Origin: Planctomycetota bacterium
GTDB taxonomy: Bacteria > Planctomycetota > Phycisphaerae > WQYP01
DNA length: 16,228 nt
Assembly: GCA_021852245.1 (NCBI GenBank)
Contig: JAJZNY010000221.1
Location: 1 to 16,228, forward strand
Direction: 5' to 3'
Shown: positions 1 to 7,548 of the stretch, piece after piece
How positions within the stretch are numbered: position 1 is the stretch's first letter
Layout of the letters: each line of letters starts with the position of its first letter
Made by a program: the position numbers and the translations under genes
The notes under the pieces: model-generated
What the model was told of the DNA's origin: nothing
What the model saw: the letters and a program-made list of their open reading frames with translations, nothing else
Database searches by the model: none

Positions 1-155
1 TCACTGATCGGCGGCGGTTTGTGCAGCGTCGCTTTGTGCGTCGCCAGCATGGCCAGTTCGGCAATAAAGCTGATGAGCGCCGCAACCGATACCCAGTTGA
101 TGACGCGGGGGGTTTGCTGAGGTGTAGATGTCGAAGTCAAAGGGTTTCCTCTCAT
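1..155 (-). CDS. N-terminal part of a small membrane protein, runs off the window
   Basis: I do not recognise this protein. Only its first 51 or so codons are present. They encode a short polar Ser/Thr/Pro/Gln-rich head, then one clear hydrophobic helix (sequence WVSVAALISFIAELAMLA), then a basic/proline stretch at the window edge, so it is a membrane-anchored protein with the N terminus probably cytoplasmic. Its ATG overlaps the scpA stop codon by four bases (ATGA), which implies translational coupling in the same operon. A TTG five codons further in (position 140) sits seven bases after an AGAGGA Shine-Dalgarno and is an equally good start. The neighbour suggests co-expression with scpA but gives no function. 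A different, longer frame across the same bases has no protein-like composition and was not chosen. Confidence 0.55.
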   Translation of the reverse strand, partial: MRGNPLTSTSTPQQTPRVINWVSVAALISFIAELAMLATHKATLHKPPPIS

Positions 156-1045
156 GCTGTCGGGCGAAATTCGGCGTGAGCATCCGTCGCCTCGGGTGTT
201 GGTGCGGCAACGTCCCGGTGCGATATTGCGTCAGGGGCCGGATCGTCCACGGCGGTCGCTTCATGCCGACCGGCCGTTGCGGTGTCAGCTCCGCCTGCCG
301 ATTCCGCCTTTGCGGCTTCCCCCGGTCGCAGAAGAATTCGGCCGGCGGCCTCTGTCTGTTCGAATGTCAGCTTTTTAAGTCGGATAAGTTCCAACATGGC
401 CAGAAAGAGCCCGATCATTTCACTTTTCGATTTTCGGCCGATGAACAGTTCCTGCAATGTGATACTGCCATCGCGATGCACCCGATCCAGAATATCCGCC
501 TGATGCAGGCTGATAGGGGTATCGTCGTAGACAACATCGTGGCCGTAGGCACTATGCCCCACGCTGGCCATGATGGCGGTAAAAGCGTCGATGAGCTGGA
601 AAAGATTCAGATCTTCAATATCGAGCGGGGCCCGGCCCGTCGATTTTTGCACCGCACGGGTGAAACGAAGCTGTTCAGTATGGGCCCGGCGCTGCAGATG
701 ATTGGCGGCATCTTTGTACCGCTTGTACTGCAGCAATTGTTCAACGAGTGCCTGACGCGGATCGATCACCGTCTCCGCCACCCCGCTACCGGCTGTATCC
801 GCCACCGGCTGCGGATTGAGCATGCGGCTTTTGATTTCCATCAGCGTGGCGGCCATGACGAGAAAATCGCCGGCAAGATTGATATCAATCTGTCGGATCA
901 CTTCAACATGTGCCAGATACTGGGACGTGATGCGGGCGATGGGGATATCGTAAATATCCACCTCGTTTTTGCGGATGAGGAACAGCAGCAGCTCGAGCGG
1001 GCCGCTGTAGACATCCAGTTCAACTCGGTACGTCGGCGCGTCCAT
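152..1045 (-). CDS. scpA: Segregation and condensation protein A (ScpA, kleisin)
   Basis: ScpA is the kleisin that bridges the heads of SMC and, with ScpB, forms the bacterial condensin that organises and segregates the chromosome. The diagnostic N-terminal SMC-neck-binding block is clear near residues 10-40: SGPLELLLFLIRKNEVDIYD, followed by IPIARIT. The linker carries charged helices, and a C-terminal winged-helix-like block lies around residues 170-235 (DRVHRDGSITLQELFIGRKS). The last 55-60 residues are an Ala/Glu/Thr-rich low-complexity extension that family members do not need. I chose the ATG at 1045, which begins 5 residues before the conserved block; the frame stays open to 1144, but the extra residues look like read-through of non-coding sequence. 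It lies 207 bases downstream of a ketosynthase-like gene on the same strand and overlaps the next membrane protein by ATGA. scpB is not in the window. Confidence 0.93.
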   Translation of the reverse strand: MDAPTYRVELDVYSGPLELLLFLIRKNEVDIYDIPIARITSQYLAHVEVIRQIDINLAGDFLVMAATLMEIKSRMLNPQPVADTAGSGVAETVIDPRQALVEQLLQYKRYKDAANHLQRRAHTEQLRFTRAVQKSTGRAPLDIEDLNLFQLIDAFTAIMASVGHSAYGHDVVYDDTPISLHQADILDRVHRDGSITLQELFIGRKSKSEMIGLFLAMLELIRLKKLTFEQTEAAGRILLRPGEAAKAESAGGADTATAGRHEATAVDDPAPDAISHRDVAAPTPEATDAHAEFRPTA

Positions 1046-1252
1046 GGCAGTAAAGATACCCGATGGGCGGGCATACTGCGACAATCGGCGGTGGCATGGA
1101 GGCTCAGCGTGCAGCAAATTTCCGGGTGGGGTCTGCGGTTGCATGAAACCGTCTGCCGAGCTTTCAACTTTCTGCCCTCCCGCTCCGCCGGTTCCGATGA
1201 TCGCGGTGCGGGAGATGCTTGTCGCCGAGGTCCCGTGCCGGGTTGGTGTGAA

Positions 1253-1816
1253 CTAACAGCGTGCGGCCGAATCGCTGGAATCCGAAGGTGCGGAGACCAT
1301 CAATTGGCATCGGATCGTTCGGGTGAGCTCGCTGATGGGATGTCGATCTTCCGTGCCGGGCATTTCCGGTTTGGCGGCAAATTCATCGATGACAATTGCC
1401 GCCTTCAGGCGGCCAGCCAGGAGCCAGCGACGGGCCGATTGCTCAGCCATCATCGGGTCGGCATCGATGCTGAAAGTCATCACCGGCCCGGTGATCCCCA
1501 ACTGCAGAGCAATCGCGGCAGGATCGATGCTCGGGAGGGTAGACCGAAAGGCACTGGGGCTGACAAACCTCCCCTCATCCTCACGCCGGGAAAGTTCGAA
1601 TGCCCGATCGGCCGCAATGGAATCCAGATTCGATGCCCAGAATAATCCGCAGTACCGCTGATTCATACTTCCGGCTGACGCCGAGAGCCAATCGGCTATT
1701 TCCCCTGCTGCAGCGTCAAGCCAGGGACGAGGGAATTCGTCCAGCGCCCGCCACATATGGATTTGGGAGATTGTGTGCACCGTCTGGATGTGGATGCGGG
1801 CGACATCAGGCTTCAT
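1253..1816 (-). CDS. Ketosynthase-like protein, chain-length-factor type (PF13723-like)
   Basis: This short protein (187 aa) resembles the N-terminal half of a thiolase-fold ketosynthase. A block near residues 86-111 (SPSAFRSTLP, then ALQLGITGPVMTFS) matches the segment around the dimer interface in 'beta-ketoacyl synthase N-terminal domain' partners found in aryl-polyene and other type II fatty-acid-like clusters. A later hydrophobic strand, AAIVIDEF, fits the following core strand. No catalytic Cys or His-His motif is visible, so it is more likely a structural or chain-length partner than an enzyme. Its ATG overlaps the stop of the upstream ketosynthase (ATGA at 1813-1816), which supports a paired KS/partner dimer. 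Family assignment is from motif memory; the pairing is inference from the overlap. No acyl carrier protein or reductase is in the window. Confidence 0.65.
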   Translation of the reverse strand: MKPDVARIHIQTVHTISQIHMWRALDEFPRPWLDAAAGEIADWLSASAGSMNQRYCGLFWASNLDSIAADRAFELSRREDEGRFVSPSAFRSTLPSIDPAAIALQLGITGPVMTFSIDADPMMAEQSARRWLLAGRLKAAIVIDEFAAKPEMPGTEDRHPISELTRTIRCQLMVSAPSDSSDSAARC

Positions 1817-2946
1817 CGCGCAGGCCCCCGTACCATCACGGCGGCATTGACACCGCCAAAACCGCTGGCGGTTTTCAGAATGGTGCGAATCGGTCGATCC
1901 AGCCGCAACGCTTGGCCGCAGACGGGATGGAGGCCCGGATAATCCGTTTTCCGCAGTCCGAAGATGGGGGGGATGAGCTGCTGGCGCAGAATTTCAGCGG
2001 CAAGAGCCAGTTCCAGAAGTCCGCTGGCACCGAGGCTGTGGCCGAGCAGTCCTTTGGCGGCGGTGAGAGGCGGCCGATGGGGAAACAGTTGCGCAAAGAC
2101 ACGGGCTTCCATGGCGTCGTTAAAAGGTGTTCCGGTGCCGTGTGCCAATAAAACATCAATATATTCTGGCGGGATGTCCGCCACGGCCAGGGCCTGCTCG
2201 ATGGCGGAGCGTAATCCACCGCCCATCGGGTCCGGCGCCGTGAGATGCGTTGCGTCGTTGGCGATTCCCCAGCCGATCATCTCCATCGAATCCGTTTTCG
2301 CCCGAGATCGCTCCAGAAAGGCCCAGGCGGCTCCGGTGCCGACGGCGAGTCCCGCGCGGCAGGCATCAAAGGGGCGACATAAGTCGGCGGCGGTGGCGCG
2401 GAGTGAGCGAAAACCATCCATTACAAAAGTACTGGCCAAATCCACCGTGATCACGGCTACACGCGGTGTGTCGGATTGCGTGGCAAGGATAAGTTGCGCC
2501 TCACACAGGGCGGCCAGCGACGAAGCGCAGGCCGTACTCAGGCAGATGATCTGATCGGAAAAGCCGCACAAAAGGGCCACCCTGCGGGCATCATCGGCCA
2601 GGTGCGGAATTGTGGTTTCGGGTTGGTCCAGCGTCCGGATGGTCCGCCGAATGTCCCCTTTGGCCGAGGCAAAAATCAGCGGGCAGTTGCTCAGATCGAT
2701 GCCCCATCCCTTTACACCGTGGGAGATGGCGGTCAGCGCATCAGGCCAGAGCTCGGCGCCATCCGGTGCATCCGGGTTCGATGCGGCGACATATGATGGG
2801 GTGATTTCCGACTCGGGCGTCGCCATGGCGGTGAATATCTCGGCAGCGGAGCGGTAGCGGGGCGTCCAAATGCCCAATCCGCGGATGACGACGGTTTGGC
2901 TTGGCCTGCCGGGACGGGATGCAAATGCCTGAGCTTGCGTCGACAA
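1813..2946 (-). CDS. Beta-ketoacyl-ACP synthase (FabF/KAS II-like ketosynthase)
   Basis: A complete condensing enzyme of 377 aa, somewhat shorter than FabF (about 410). All catalytic elements are visible: nucleophile Cys140 in STACASS, His269 in AHGTGTPFNDAMEA, Lys298 and His303 in AAKGLLGHSLGASG, and the C-terminal glycine loop FGGVNAAV near 363-370. It should condense acyl- and malonyl-ACP units. Substrate cannot be read, but the coupled CLF-like gene (ATGA overlap) suggests a specialised type II pathway and not housekeeping fatty-acid synthesis, which is usually encoded beside fabD, fabG and acpP. The start is a TTG at 2946, supported by GGAG five bases upstream; no in-frame ATG precedes residue 41. 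The upstream membrane protein is 153 bases away on the same strand. Confidence 0.9.
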   Translation of the reverse strand: MSTQAQAFASRPGRPSQTVVIRGLGIWTPRYRSAAEIFTAMATPESEITPSYVAASNPDAPDGAELWPDALTAISHGVKGWGIDLSNCPLIFASAKGDIRRTIRTLDQPETTIPHLADDARRVALLCGFSDQIICLSTACASSLAALCEAQLILATQSDTPRVAVITVDLASTFVMDGFRSLRATAADLCRPFDACRAGLAVGTGAAWAFLERSRAKTDSMEMIGWGIANDATHLTAPDPMGGGLRSAIEQALAVADIPPEYIDVLLAHGTGTPFNDAMEARVFAQLFPHRPPLTAAKGLLGHSLGASGLLELALAAEILRQQLIPPIFGLRKTDYPGLHPVCGQALRLDRPIRTILKTASGFGGVNAAVMVRGPAR

Positions 2947-3099
2947 AACTGCTCCGAACAGACCGCGTACGATCCGCTACGATCTGAGGCCAATTCAGGG
3001 CCAACCATCTGCCCCGTTTACCAGCCTCGCTTGCACCGTTGCGCTGTCGGGGTGCCCTTGGCATTGTGTGTCCCCCGAACTCGTCGCTGCAGAATTCTA

Positions 3100-4308
3100 T
3101 CAGGATTTTACCGGCGGGTGCGGAAAGGAAGATCGCTGAATCGATTGGTTTGCCGATGTTGCGTTTGCCGGGGGCGCTTCGTTTCTCAGATCATGGACAT
3201 TCGCCAGTGGTTTTTCTCCGGTGCCGGGTTCATCATCGTCATCCGGCGAGTTCGCCGACAAATCGATTTCGCGGGCTGCGACGTTGATCAATCGTTGCGT
3301 CATTCCACCCCAGCAGAGCATCAGCGCACCGGAAACCAGTAGAAATATCCACAGCATCTGCAGTCGGAGCCATTTCTCCTGATGCTGGATCAATCCGGTA
3401 CCGACCATGGATCCCCACAACCCCATCGCCATGGAAATGGCCAGTGCCAGCGAACCGGACAGGCGCCCCGTCAGGTAGACGCTTTTTTTGGGCGGGCGAA
3501 AGTATCCGTGCAGGGCACAGGCACCGCTGATAACGGCCGAGAGGGTGGCGAGTATTAAAAATACGCGAACGAGCACCAGATGAGACTGCGAAAACAGCGA
3601 CGGAAATACCTTGCACGTCGTGGAGATAATCAGTGGGATGGTCCACAGGGCGGTCACCGCACTGCCGCATATGACCTGCCACCCCGAAAGCCGTGGCGAT
3701 TGCGGAGCCGCCGGGCGGATGCCGGTAACGGCATCGAGCAGGACCAGGGCCAGAAGACTGGCCGATGGATAAGCCACCATCAGCATGAGAACGGATTGCT
3801 GATGCCCCAGGAGGATCAGAAGATTTAATATGATGGTCAGGCCGACCAGAAGCATGAAGGTTCCGCGGAATTTTTTCGGTAGCACCGGAATCATCAGCAT
3901 GGTGAGAATCCCGAGTGTCAATTCGGTGGATTGCAGCATATGGGCGCCGAGAGAGCAGAGCGCCTGAAATCCCGGTGTATGTTTGATGCCTTGAAGGCGG
4001 CCGAAAATCAGATAGATGGGGGCGATGAGCAGAATCGAACCGAATTCGCCAATCAGAACGACCGAAAACTCAAATCGCCGCCGGGGAATCGGCCAGCCGT
4101 CGCTCCGGTTCTCAAGTAACCCGCGGACGAACCCGACTTTCGGTGCACTCTCATCGGGCATCGGAGTCGTAGGTGCCGGTTGCGGAGCGTGCTCGGGACC
4201 AGGGGTGGACCGATCGCCGATCGGGATGGGCGCCGGTGCCGTCGGCACCACGCCATGAACGCCCATCCCCATCGTTCCCCGTCCCGCACCAGGCCTTCCA
4301 TATTGCAT
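3100..4308 (-). CDS. Polytopic membrane protein of unknown function
   Basis: I do not recognise the family. The first 75-80 residues are Pro/Gly/Met-rich and poorly conserved in character. About eight hydrophobic helices follow (for example SVVLIGEFGSILLIAPIYLI, GTFMLLVGLTIILNLLILLG, LVLVRVFLILATLSAVISG, LQMLWIFLLVSGALMLCWGG). The tail is acidic (DDDDEPGTG) and probably cytoplasmic. No transporter or enzyme signature was seen. Start choice is uncertain: the frame opens with TTG at 4320, has ATG at 4308, and another ATG at 4272 that follows a GGGGA Shine-Dalgarno. A promoter-like pair just upstream (4330-4359) would place the transcript start near 4322 and favours one of the two ATGs. It is first in a same-strand series with the ketosynthase pair and may be co-transcribed with it. 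Confidence 0.75.
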   Translation of the reverse strand: MQYGRPGAGRGTMGMGVHGVVPTAPAPIPIGDRSTPGPEHAPQPAPTTPMPDESAPKVGFVRGLLENRSDGWPIPRRRFEFSVVLIGEFGSILLIAPIYLIFGRLQGIKHTPGFQALCSLGAHMLQSTELTLGILTMLMIPVLPKKFRGTFMLLVGLTIILNLLILLGHQQSVLMLMVAYPSASLLALVLLDAVTGIRPAAPQSPRLSGWQVICGSAVTALWTIPLIISTTCKVFPSLFSQSHLVLVRVFLILATLSAVISGACALHGYFRPPKKSVYLTGRLSGSLALAISMAMGLWGSMVGTGLIQHQEKWLRLQMLWIFLLVSGALMLCWGGMTQRLINVAAREIDLSANSPDDDDEPGTGEKPLANVHDLRNEAPPANATSANQSIQRSSFPHPPVKS

Positions 4309-4320
4309 GTGCGCACCCAA

Positions 4321-4589
4321 TATGATTACTTAAATCATCACCATCATATACTCCGTCAAGGGTATATATCGATGTATATCGGCATTTTGTGGGTTTTCAC
4401 GAAAATCGCCGGGAATTTACCGGTCTATCGACGGACAGGTTTGTTCATGCGCACGAGAGGCATTCGGCTTTGCGGTAAACCCATGAAGGTGTTTGAAGCA
4501 TTCGCTCATCGCGGCCGGGGTGATGAAACCACAAAATCGTGGGGCTGACGCGAGGGTGACATCAGGCAAGCTGAACGTCGGCGGTCGGG
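4321..4589. other. Intergenic stretch, no gene supported
   Basis: Between the start of the polytopic membrane protein and the end of the small gene at 4590 I see the AT-rich promoter-like segment at 4330-4390 and then about 200 bases with no supported coding frame, terminator or repeat. Confidence 0.4.
4330..4359 (-). promoter_or_regulatory. Candidate sigma-70-type promoter for the polytopic membrane protein
   Basis: On the minus strand TTGACG (4359-4354) is followed after 18 bases by ATTTAA (4335-4330) in an unusually AT-rich stretch immediately upstream of the membrane-protein gene. The -35 box is good and the -10 box mediocre. The implied transcript start near 4322 would make a TTG start at 4320 leaderless, which argues for the ATG at 4308 or 4272. 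Confidence 0.3.
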
Positions 4590-4832
4590 TTATCCAATGA
4601 AGTATTCAGAGGCCGTCGTCAGTTCCGTATCCGACGCATCTGAACCCTGCTCAGCGGCCGCGTCCATGGAGATGCTGTAGGCCCGCGGGCGTCGCGGTGG
4701 ATCGGCCCCATGATCATCGGCGTAAACCAGATTCAATCGAGCCGGAGCCGATTCACGCCCGGTGGGCGTTCGGGATTGGCTTTCAGGGGCAGGATGTTCC
4801 TGCCGGGTGGAATCAGGGCGTTGCAGGTGCAT
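4590..4832 (-). CDS. Small protein of unknown function (80 aa)
   Basis: An unrecognised 80-residue protein. The N-terminal half is rich in Arg, Pro, Gln and Ser. The middle carries a short hydrophobic/acidic stretch (LNLVYADDHGADPP), and the C-terminal third is acidic and Ser/Thr-rich. There is no signal peptide, membrane helix or cysteine motif. The case that it is real rests on signals, not homology: AAGGAG lies seven bases before the ATG, and a promoter-like pair (TTGCTT, 17 bases, TATAAC) lies about 100 bases upstream. The implied 5' leader contains a perfect six-base-pair hairpin (CCCGAG/CTCGGG, 4879-4898). The composition could suit an intrinsically disordered adaptor, but that is a guess. 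Frames on the opposite strand lack such signals. Confidence 0.5.
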   Translation of the reverse strand: MHLQRPDSTRQEHPAPESQSRTPTGRESAPARLNLVYADDHGADPPRRPRAYSISMDAAAEQGSDASDTELTTASEYFIG

Positions 4833-4935
4833 GGCGAGCTCCTTGCGTCAGGGGAAAGAGGAGCCAAATTTGAACAATCCCGAGTGGCTTGTCTCGGGCA
4901 GGGTAGTCGCAGGCCAGCCAGTTCGGTCAGACTTT

Positions 4936-4964
4936 GTTATACGACTTTCGGAGAGGCAAAGCAA
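4936..4964 (-). promoter_or_regulatory. Candidate promoter of the small gene at 4590-4832
   Basis: Minus-strand TTGCTT (4964-4959), an exact 17-base spacer, then TATAAC (4941-4936), five of six bases of the -10 consensus. The transcript would start near 4929, giving a leader of about 97 bases that includes the hairpin at 4879-4898 before the AAGGAG ribosome-binding site. Confidence 0.4.
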
Positions 4965-5037
4965 GAAAAAAACCAAAATTTTCGATAGCCTCAAAGAGTC
5001 GAGGTAGGCCAAAATCGTCTCAAAGCGGAGCCACCGA

Positions 5038-5153
5038 CCGGATCAACCGGCGGGGCGTTTGCCCGATCCCAAGTGGGGGCGAATGCGGACATATCCGGGT
5101 TGATCGGGAACGAGTGCCCCCGCTGGATATGCCGGAGACACCCAAATCCCGGC
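5038..5153. other. GC-rich stretch with several potential RNA helices upstream of ftsH
   Basis: A ten-pair stem joins 5041-5050 (GATCAACCGG) to 5095-5105, with one bulged G at 5097. Inside it are two small hairpins: GGGC-GTTT-GCCC at 5053-5064 and CCC-AAGT-GGG at 5068-5077. GGGGGC (5075-5080) can instead pair with GCCCCC (5116-5121), CATATCC (5090-5096) with GGATATG (5125-5131), and GCCGG (5131-5135) with CCGGC (5149-5153). The helices overlap and partly exclude one another. No known riboswitch class was recognised, and the strand is undetermined. The flanks from 4833 hold the small-gene promoter; 5154-5258 holds nothing I can name. Confidence 0.3.
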
Positions 5154-5258
5154 GGTGAAAACGATGAATTGCGGGCTTACGGGGATGTCTGGACGGATTT
5201 CCGACGCGATTTGCGATAAATTCAGCCAAGTCGTCTGTATTTTTGTCCTCCCAAGCTC

Positions 5259-5264
5259 TATACT
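5259..5264 (+). promoter_or_regulatory. Possible -10 element of the ftsH promoter
   Basis: TATACT (five of six consensus bases) lies 60 bases upstream of the ftsH ATG. No convincing -35 hexamer sits at 16-18 bases, so the promoter is either weak, activator-dependent, or not this one. Confidence 0.3.
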
Positions 5265-5323
5265 AAAGGTGTTTGCTCACGTTGCCGATGTGACCGGTGA
5301 GCCAGAGTGATTTGAGGTTACGC

Positions 5324-7354
5324 ATGCCAGATCCAGAAGCCCCCGGGCCGGAAAGCCCCAATCCCCCCAATAAACCGGGACGCGATAACAATCTGCGTTT
5401 CAATCGTGGCATGATGTGGTGGATGATCATCGTCGGGGGCGGCTTGCTGCTGCTGATATGGCTCCATCCGCTGAGCCCCGGCGTGACATCGGTCCCTTAC
5501 AGCGACTTCCACAGTCAACTGATCCAACGGAACATCAAGACGGTACTCTTCAAAAATAGTGGCAAAATCACATTCACGCTGAAGAATGCAATTGCTGGCA
5601 CCCCCGCCAATGCTCCGCTGAAGATGGCCACCCGGCAGCCCCCGATGGCGATGTTCGGCAGCGGCTGGCAGGCGCTCGTCAATCAGATGGACAAGTATGG
5701 CGTGGTGCGTTACAAATCCGCTCCGCCGGGATCGCAACTCTGGATTATTTTTGCGGAAGACATTCTTCCGTATCTGCTGGTCTTTGCCCTGATTTACTTC
5801 TTCTTTTTCCGTAATCTGCGCGGCGGTGGCGGCGGAATCGGGATGCTCGGCAATTTCGGCCGGTCTCGTCATCGGATGCTTTCCAAAGAGCACACCAATG
5901 TCACCTTCAACGATGTAGCGGGTATTGACGAGGCCAAGGAAGAACTGACGGAAATTGTTGAATTTTTACGAAATCCAAAGCGGTTTCAGCGGCTCGGCGG
6001 CCGCATCCCGCGTGGCGTGCTTCTCATCGGCTCGCCCGGCGTGGGCAAAACCCTGCTGGCCAAGGCCATTGCCGGCGAAGCGGAGGTGCCGTTCTTTTCC
6101 ATCAGCGGATCGGATTTTGTCGAGATGTTTGTCGGCGTGGGTGCATCGCGTGTGCGGGACCTGTTCAAGACCGCCAAGGAAAGTTCCCCCTGCATCATCT
6201 TCCTCGATGAAATCGACGCCGTCGGCCGCCGCCGGGGTAATGGTTTCAGCACCGGTGGACATGACGAGCGCGAGCAGACCCTCAACGCCATTCTGGTGGA
6301 GATGGATGGTTTCGACACCAACGATCAGGTGATTGTCATCGCGGCAACCAACCGATCGGATGTTCTGGACCCCGCCCTGACGCGGCCGGGGCGTTTTGAT
6401 CGGCAGGTGACGGTTCCGCTGCCGGATATCAAGGGGCGATATGAAATCCTGAAAGTTCACGCCAAAAAGGTGAAATTGGCGGGCGATGTTGATCTGCTGC
6501 GGATTGCACGCCAGACGCCGATGTTCAGCGGTGCTGAATTGGCCGCCATGGTCAATGAGTCGGCCCTGATCGCAACCATGCTCAACCATGACGCCGTCGA
6601 AATGGCCGACCTTGAAGAGGCCCGCGATAAGATTCGCTTCGGCAAGGCGCACCGCAGCCGTAAGATCGATGAAGAAGAGCGTGTGCTGACCGCATGGCAC
6701 GAGGCCGGTCACGCCGTGGTGCAGTACTTCTCGCCGCATGCCGACCCGATTCACAAGGTGACCATCATCCCCAGGGGCAGCTTTGGCGGGGCGACCTTTT
6801 CGCTGCCGGAAAAAGACCGTTTCGTCGAAAGCCGGGCGTTCCTGCTGGCGGAACTCCGAGTCCTCTTCGGCGGCCGCATTGCCGAGGCGATGCCCAGCAA
6901 TGAAATCTCCAGCGGAGCCAGCCAGGATATCCGTATGGCCAGCGCCATTGCCCGGCAGATGGTCTGTGAACTGGGGATGAGCGATGCGCTGGGCCCGATT
7001 CTCTTCTCCAACCGGGACGAGAACAGCGGCTTTTTCCCCAGCAATCGGCCTTACAGCGAAAAAACCGCCGAACTCATTGATGCCGAGGTGCATCGTCTGA
7101 TTACGACGGCCTACGATGAAGCCAATAAATTATTGCATGAAAAAATGAACGAACTCACGAATCTGAAAGATGCCCTGCTGAAGTATGAAACACTTGATGC
7201 CGAGGATGTTAAACGCATCATGAACGGTCAACTGCTTACCAAGCCGACGGTAACGGATCTTCTGGCGCAGGAGCAGCAGCGGCGTGTCGGAGACAAGACC
7301 GTGACGGGTTCACAGGGCGAAACGGGCCCGGACATGGTGCCGCAACCCGGCTGA
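5324..7354 (+). CDS. ftsH: ATP-dependent zinc metalloprotease FtsH
   Basis: FtsH is the membrane-anchored AAA+ protease that extracts and degrades misfolded membrane proteins and selected regulators. Numbering from the ATG at 5324 (676 aa, near the usual length): Pro-rich cytoplasmic head, first membrane helix about 32-48, periplasmic domain to about 145, second helix about 148-162, then the AAA module. That module shows Walker A GSPGVGKT (236-243), pore/[11 protein letters not shown] segment, Walker B IIFLDEID (291-298) and second region of homology ending RPGRFDR. The M41 peptidase carries HEAGH (459-463), with the third zinc ligand Asp535 in SGASQDI. The Walker A differs from the usual GPPGTGKT at two positions that do not contact phosphate. 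A GTG at 5297 is in frame, but GAGG six bases before the ATG at 5324 decides the start. The tail after residue 640 is polar and variable. Confidence 0.96.
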   Translation: MPDPEAPGPESPNPPNKPGRDNNLRFNRGMMWWMIIVGGGLLLLIWLHPLSPGVTSVPYSDFHSQLIQRNIKTVLFKNSGKITFTLKNAIAGTPANAPLKMATRQPPMAMFGSGWQALVNQMDKYGVVRYKSAPPGSQLWIIFAEDILPYLLVFALIYFFFFRNLRGGGGGIGMLGNFGRSRHRMLSKEHTNVTFNDVAGIDEAKEELTEIVEFLRNPKRFQRLGGRIPRGVLLIGSPGVGKTLLAKAIAGEAEVPFFSISGSDFVEMFVGVGASRVRDLFKTAKESSPCIIFLDEIDAVGRRRGNGFSTGGHDEREQTLNAILVEMDGFDTNDQVIVIAATNRSDVLDPALTRPGRFDRQVTVPLPDIKGRYEILKVHAKKVKLAGDVDLLRIARQTPMFSGAELAAMVNESALIATMLNHDAVEMADLEEARDKIRFGKAHRSRKIDEEERVLTAWHEAGHAVVQYFSPHADPIHKVTIIPRGSFGGATFSLPEKDRFVESRAFLLAELRVLFGGRIAEAMPSNEISSGASQDIRMASAIARQMVCELGMSDALGPILFSNRDENSGFFPSNRPYSEKTAELIDAEVHRLITTAYDEANKLLHEKMNELTNLKDALLKYETLDAEDVKRIMNGQLLTKPTVTDLLAQEQQRRVGDKTVTGSQGETGPDMVPQPG

Positions 7355-7548
7355 TGTCAATATACCGGCGGGTGGTTTCGTCGGGAAGATGAAAAACCGG
7401 CAATTTTCCTGGGCCCGCGTCCGATGACCGCCATTGGCGTCCGCTCTCTCGGGCCGCGGTTATCGGCCTGTGGGCCGTTCCACTCTTCATCGAGTTTTAT
7501 CCATCACCTCATACCACGCTCATCTTGTGCCGTTAGTATCTCGGTGGC

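Noticed and set aside
128..1645. A 505-codon open frame on the plus strand over scpA and the KS-like gene
   Set aside because: It is a shadow: the minus-strand frames encode recognisable conserved proteins, and this one has no family-like residues and crosses a gene boundary.
5038..5050. CCGGTTGATCC on the minus strand, like the 5' end of archaeal 16S rRNA
   Set aside because: Only about 11 bases match and nothing resembling rRNA follows.
5098..5131. Resemblance of GGGAACGAGTGCCCCCGC to the core of a cobalamin riboswitch
   Set aside because: The rest of the B12-box and the GGTGNAA-type segment are missing, and ftsH is not a cobalamin-regulated gene.
5966..7093. A 375-codon minus-strand frame inside ftsH
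   Set aside because: Antisense to fully conserved AAA and peptidase motifs; codon bias of a GC-rich gene keeps it open.
7355..7548. A frame between ftsH and the phosphoesterase with a hydrophobic stretch (AAVIGLWAVPLFIEFYP)
   Set aside because: No start codon in that frame before the hydrophobic part and no ribosome-binding site; too short to support a gene.
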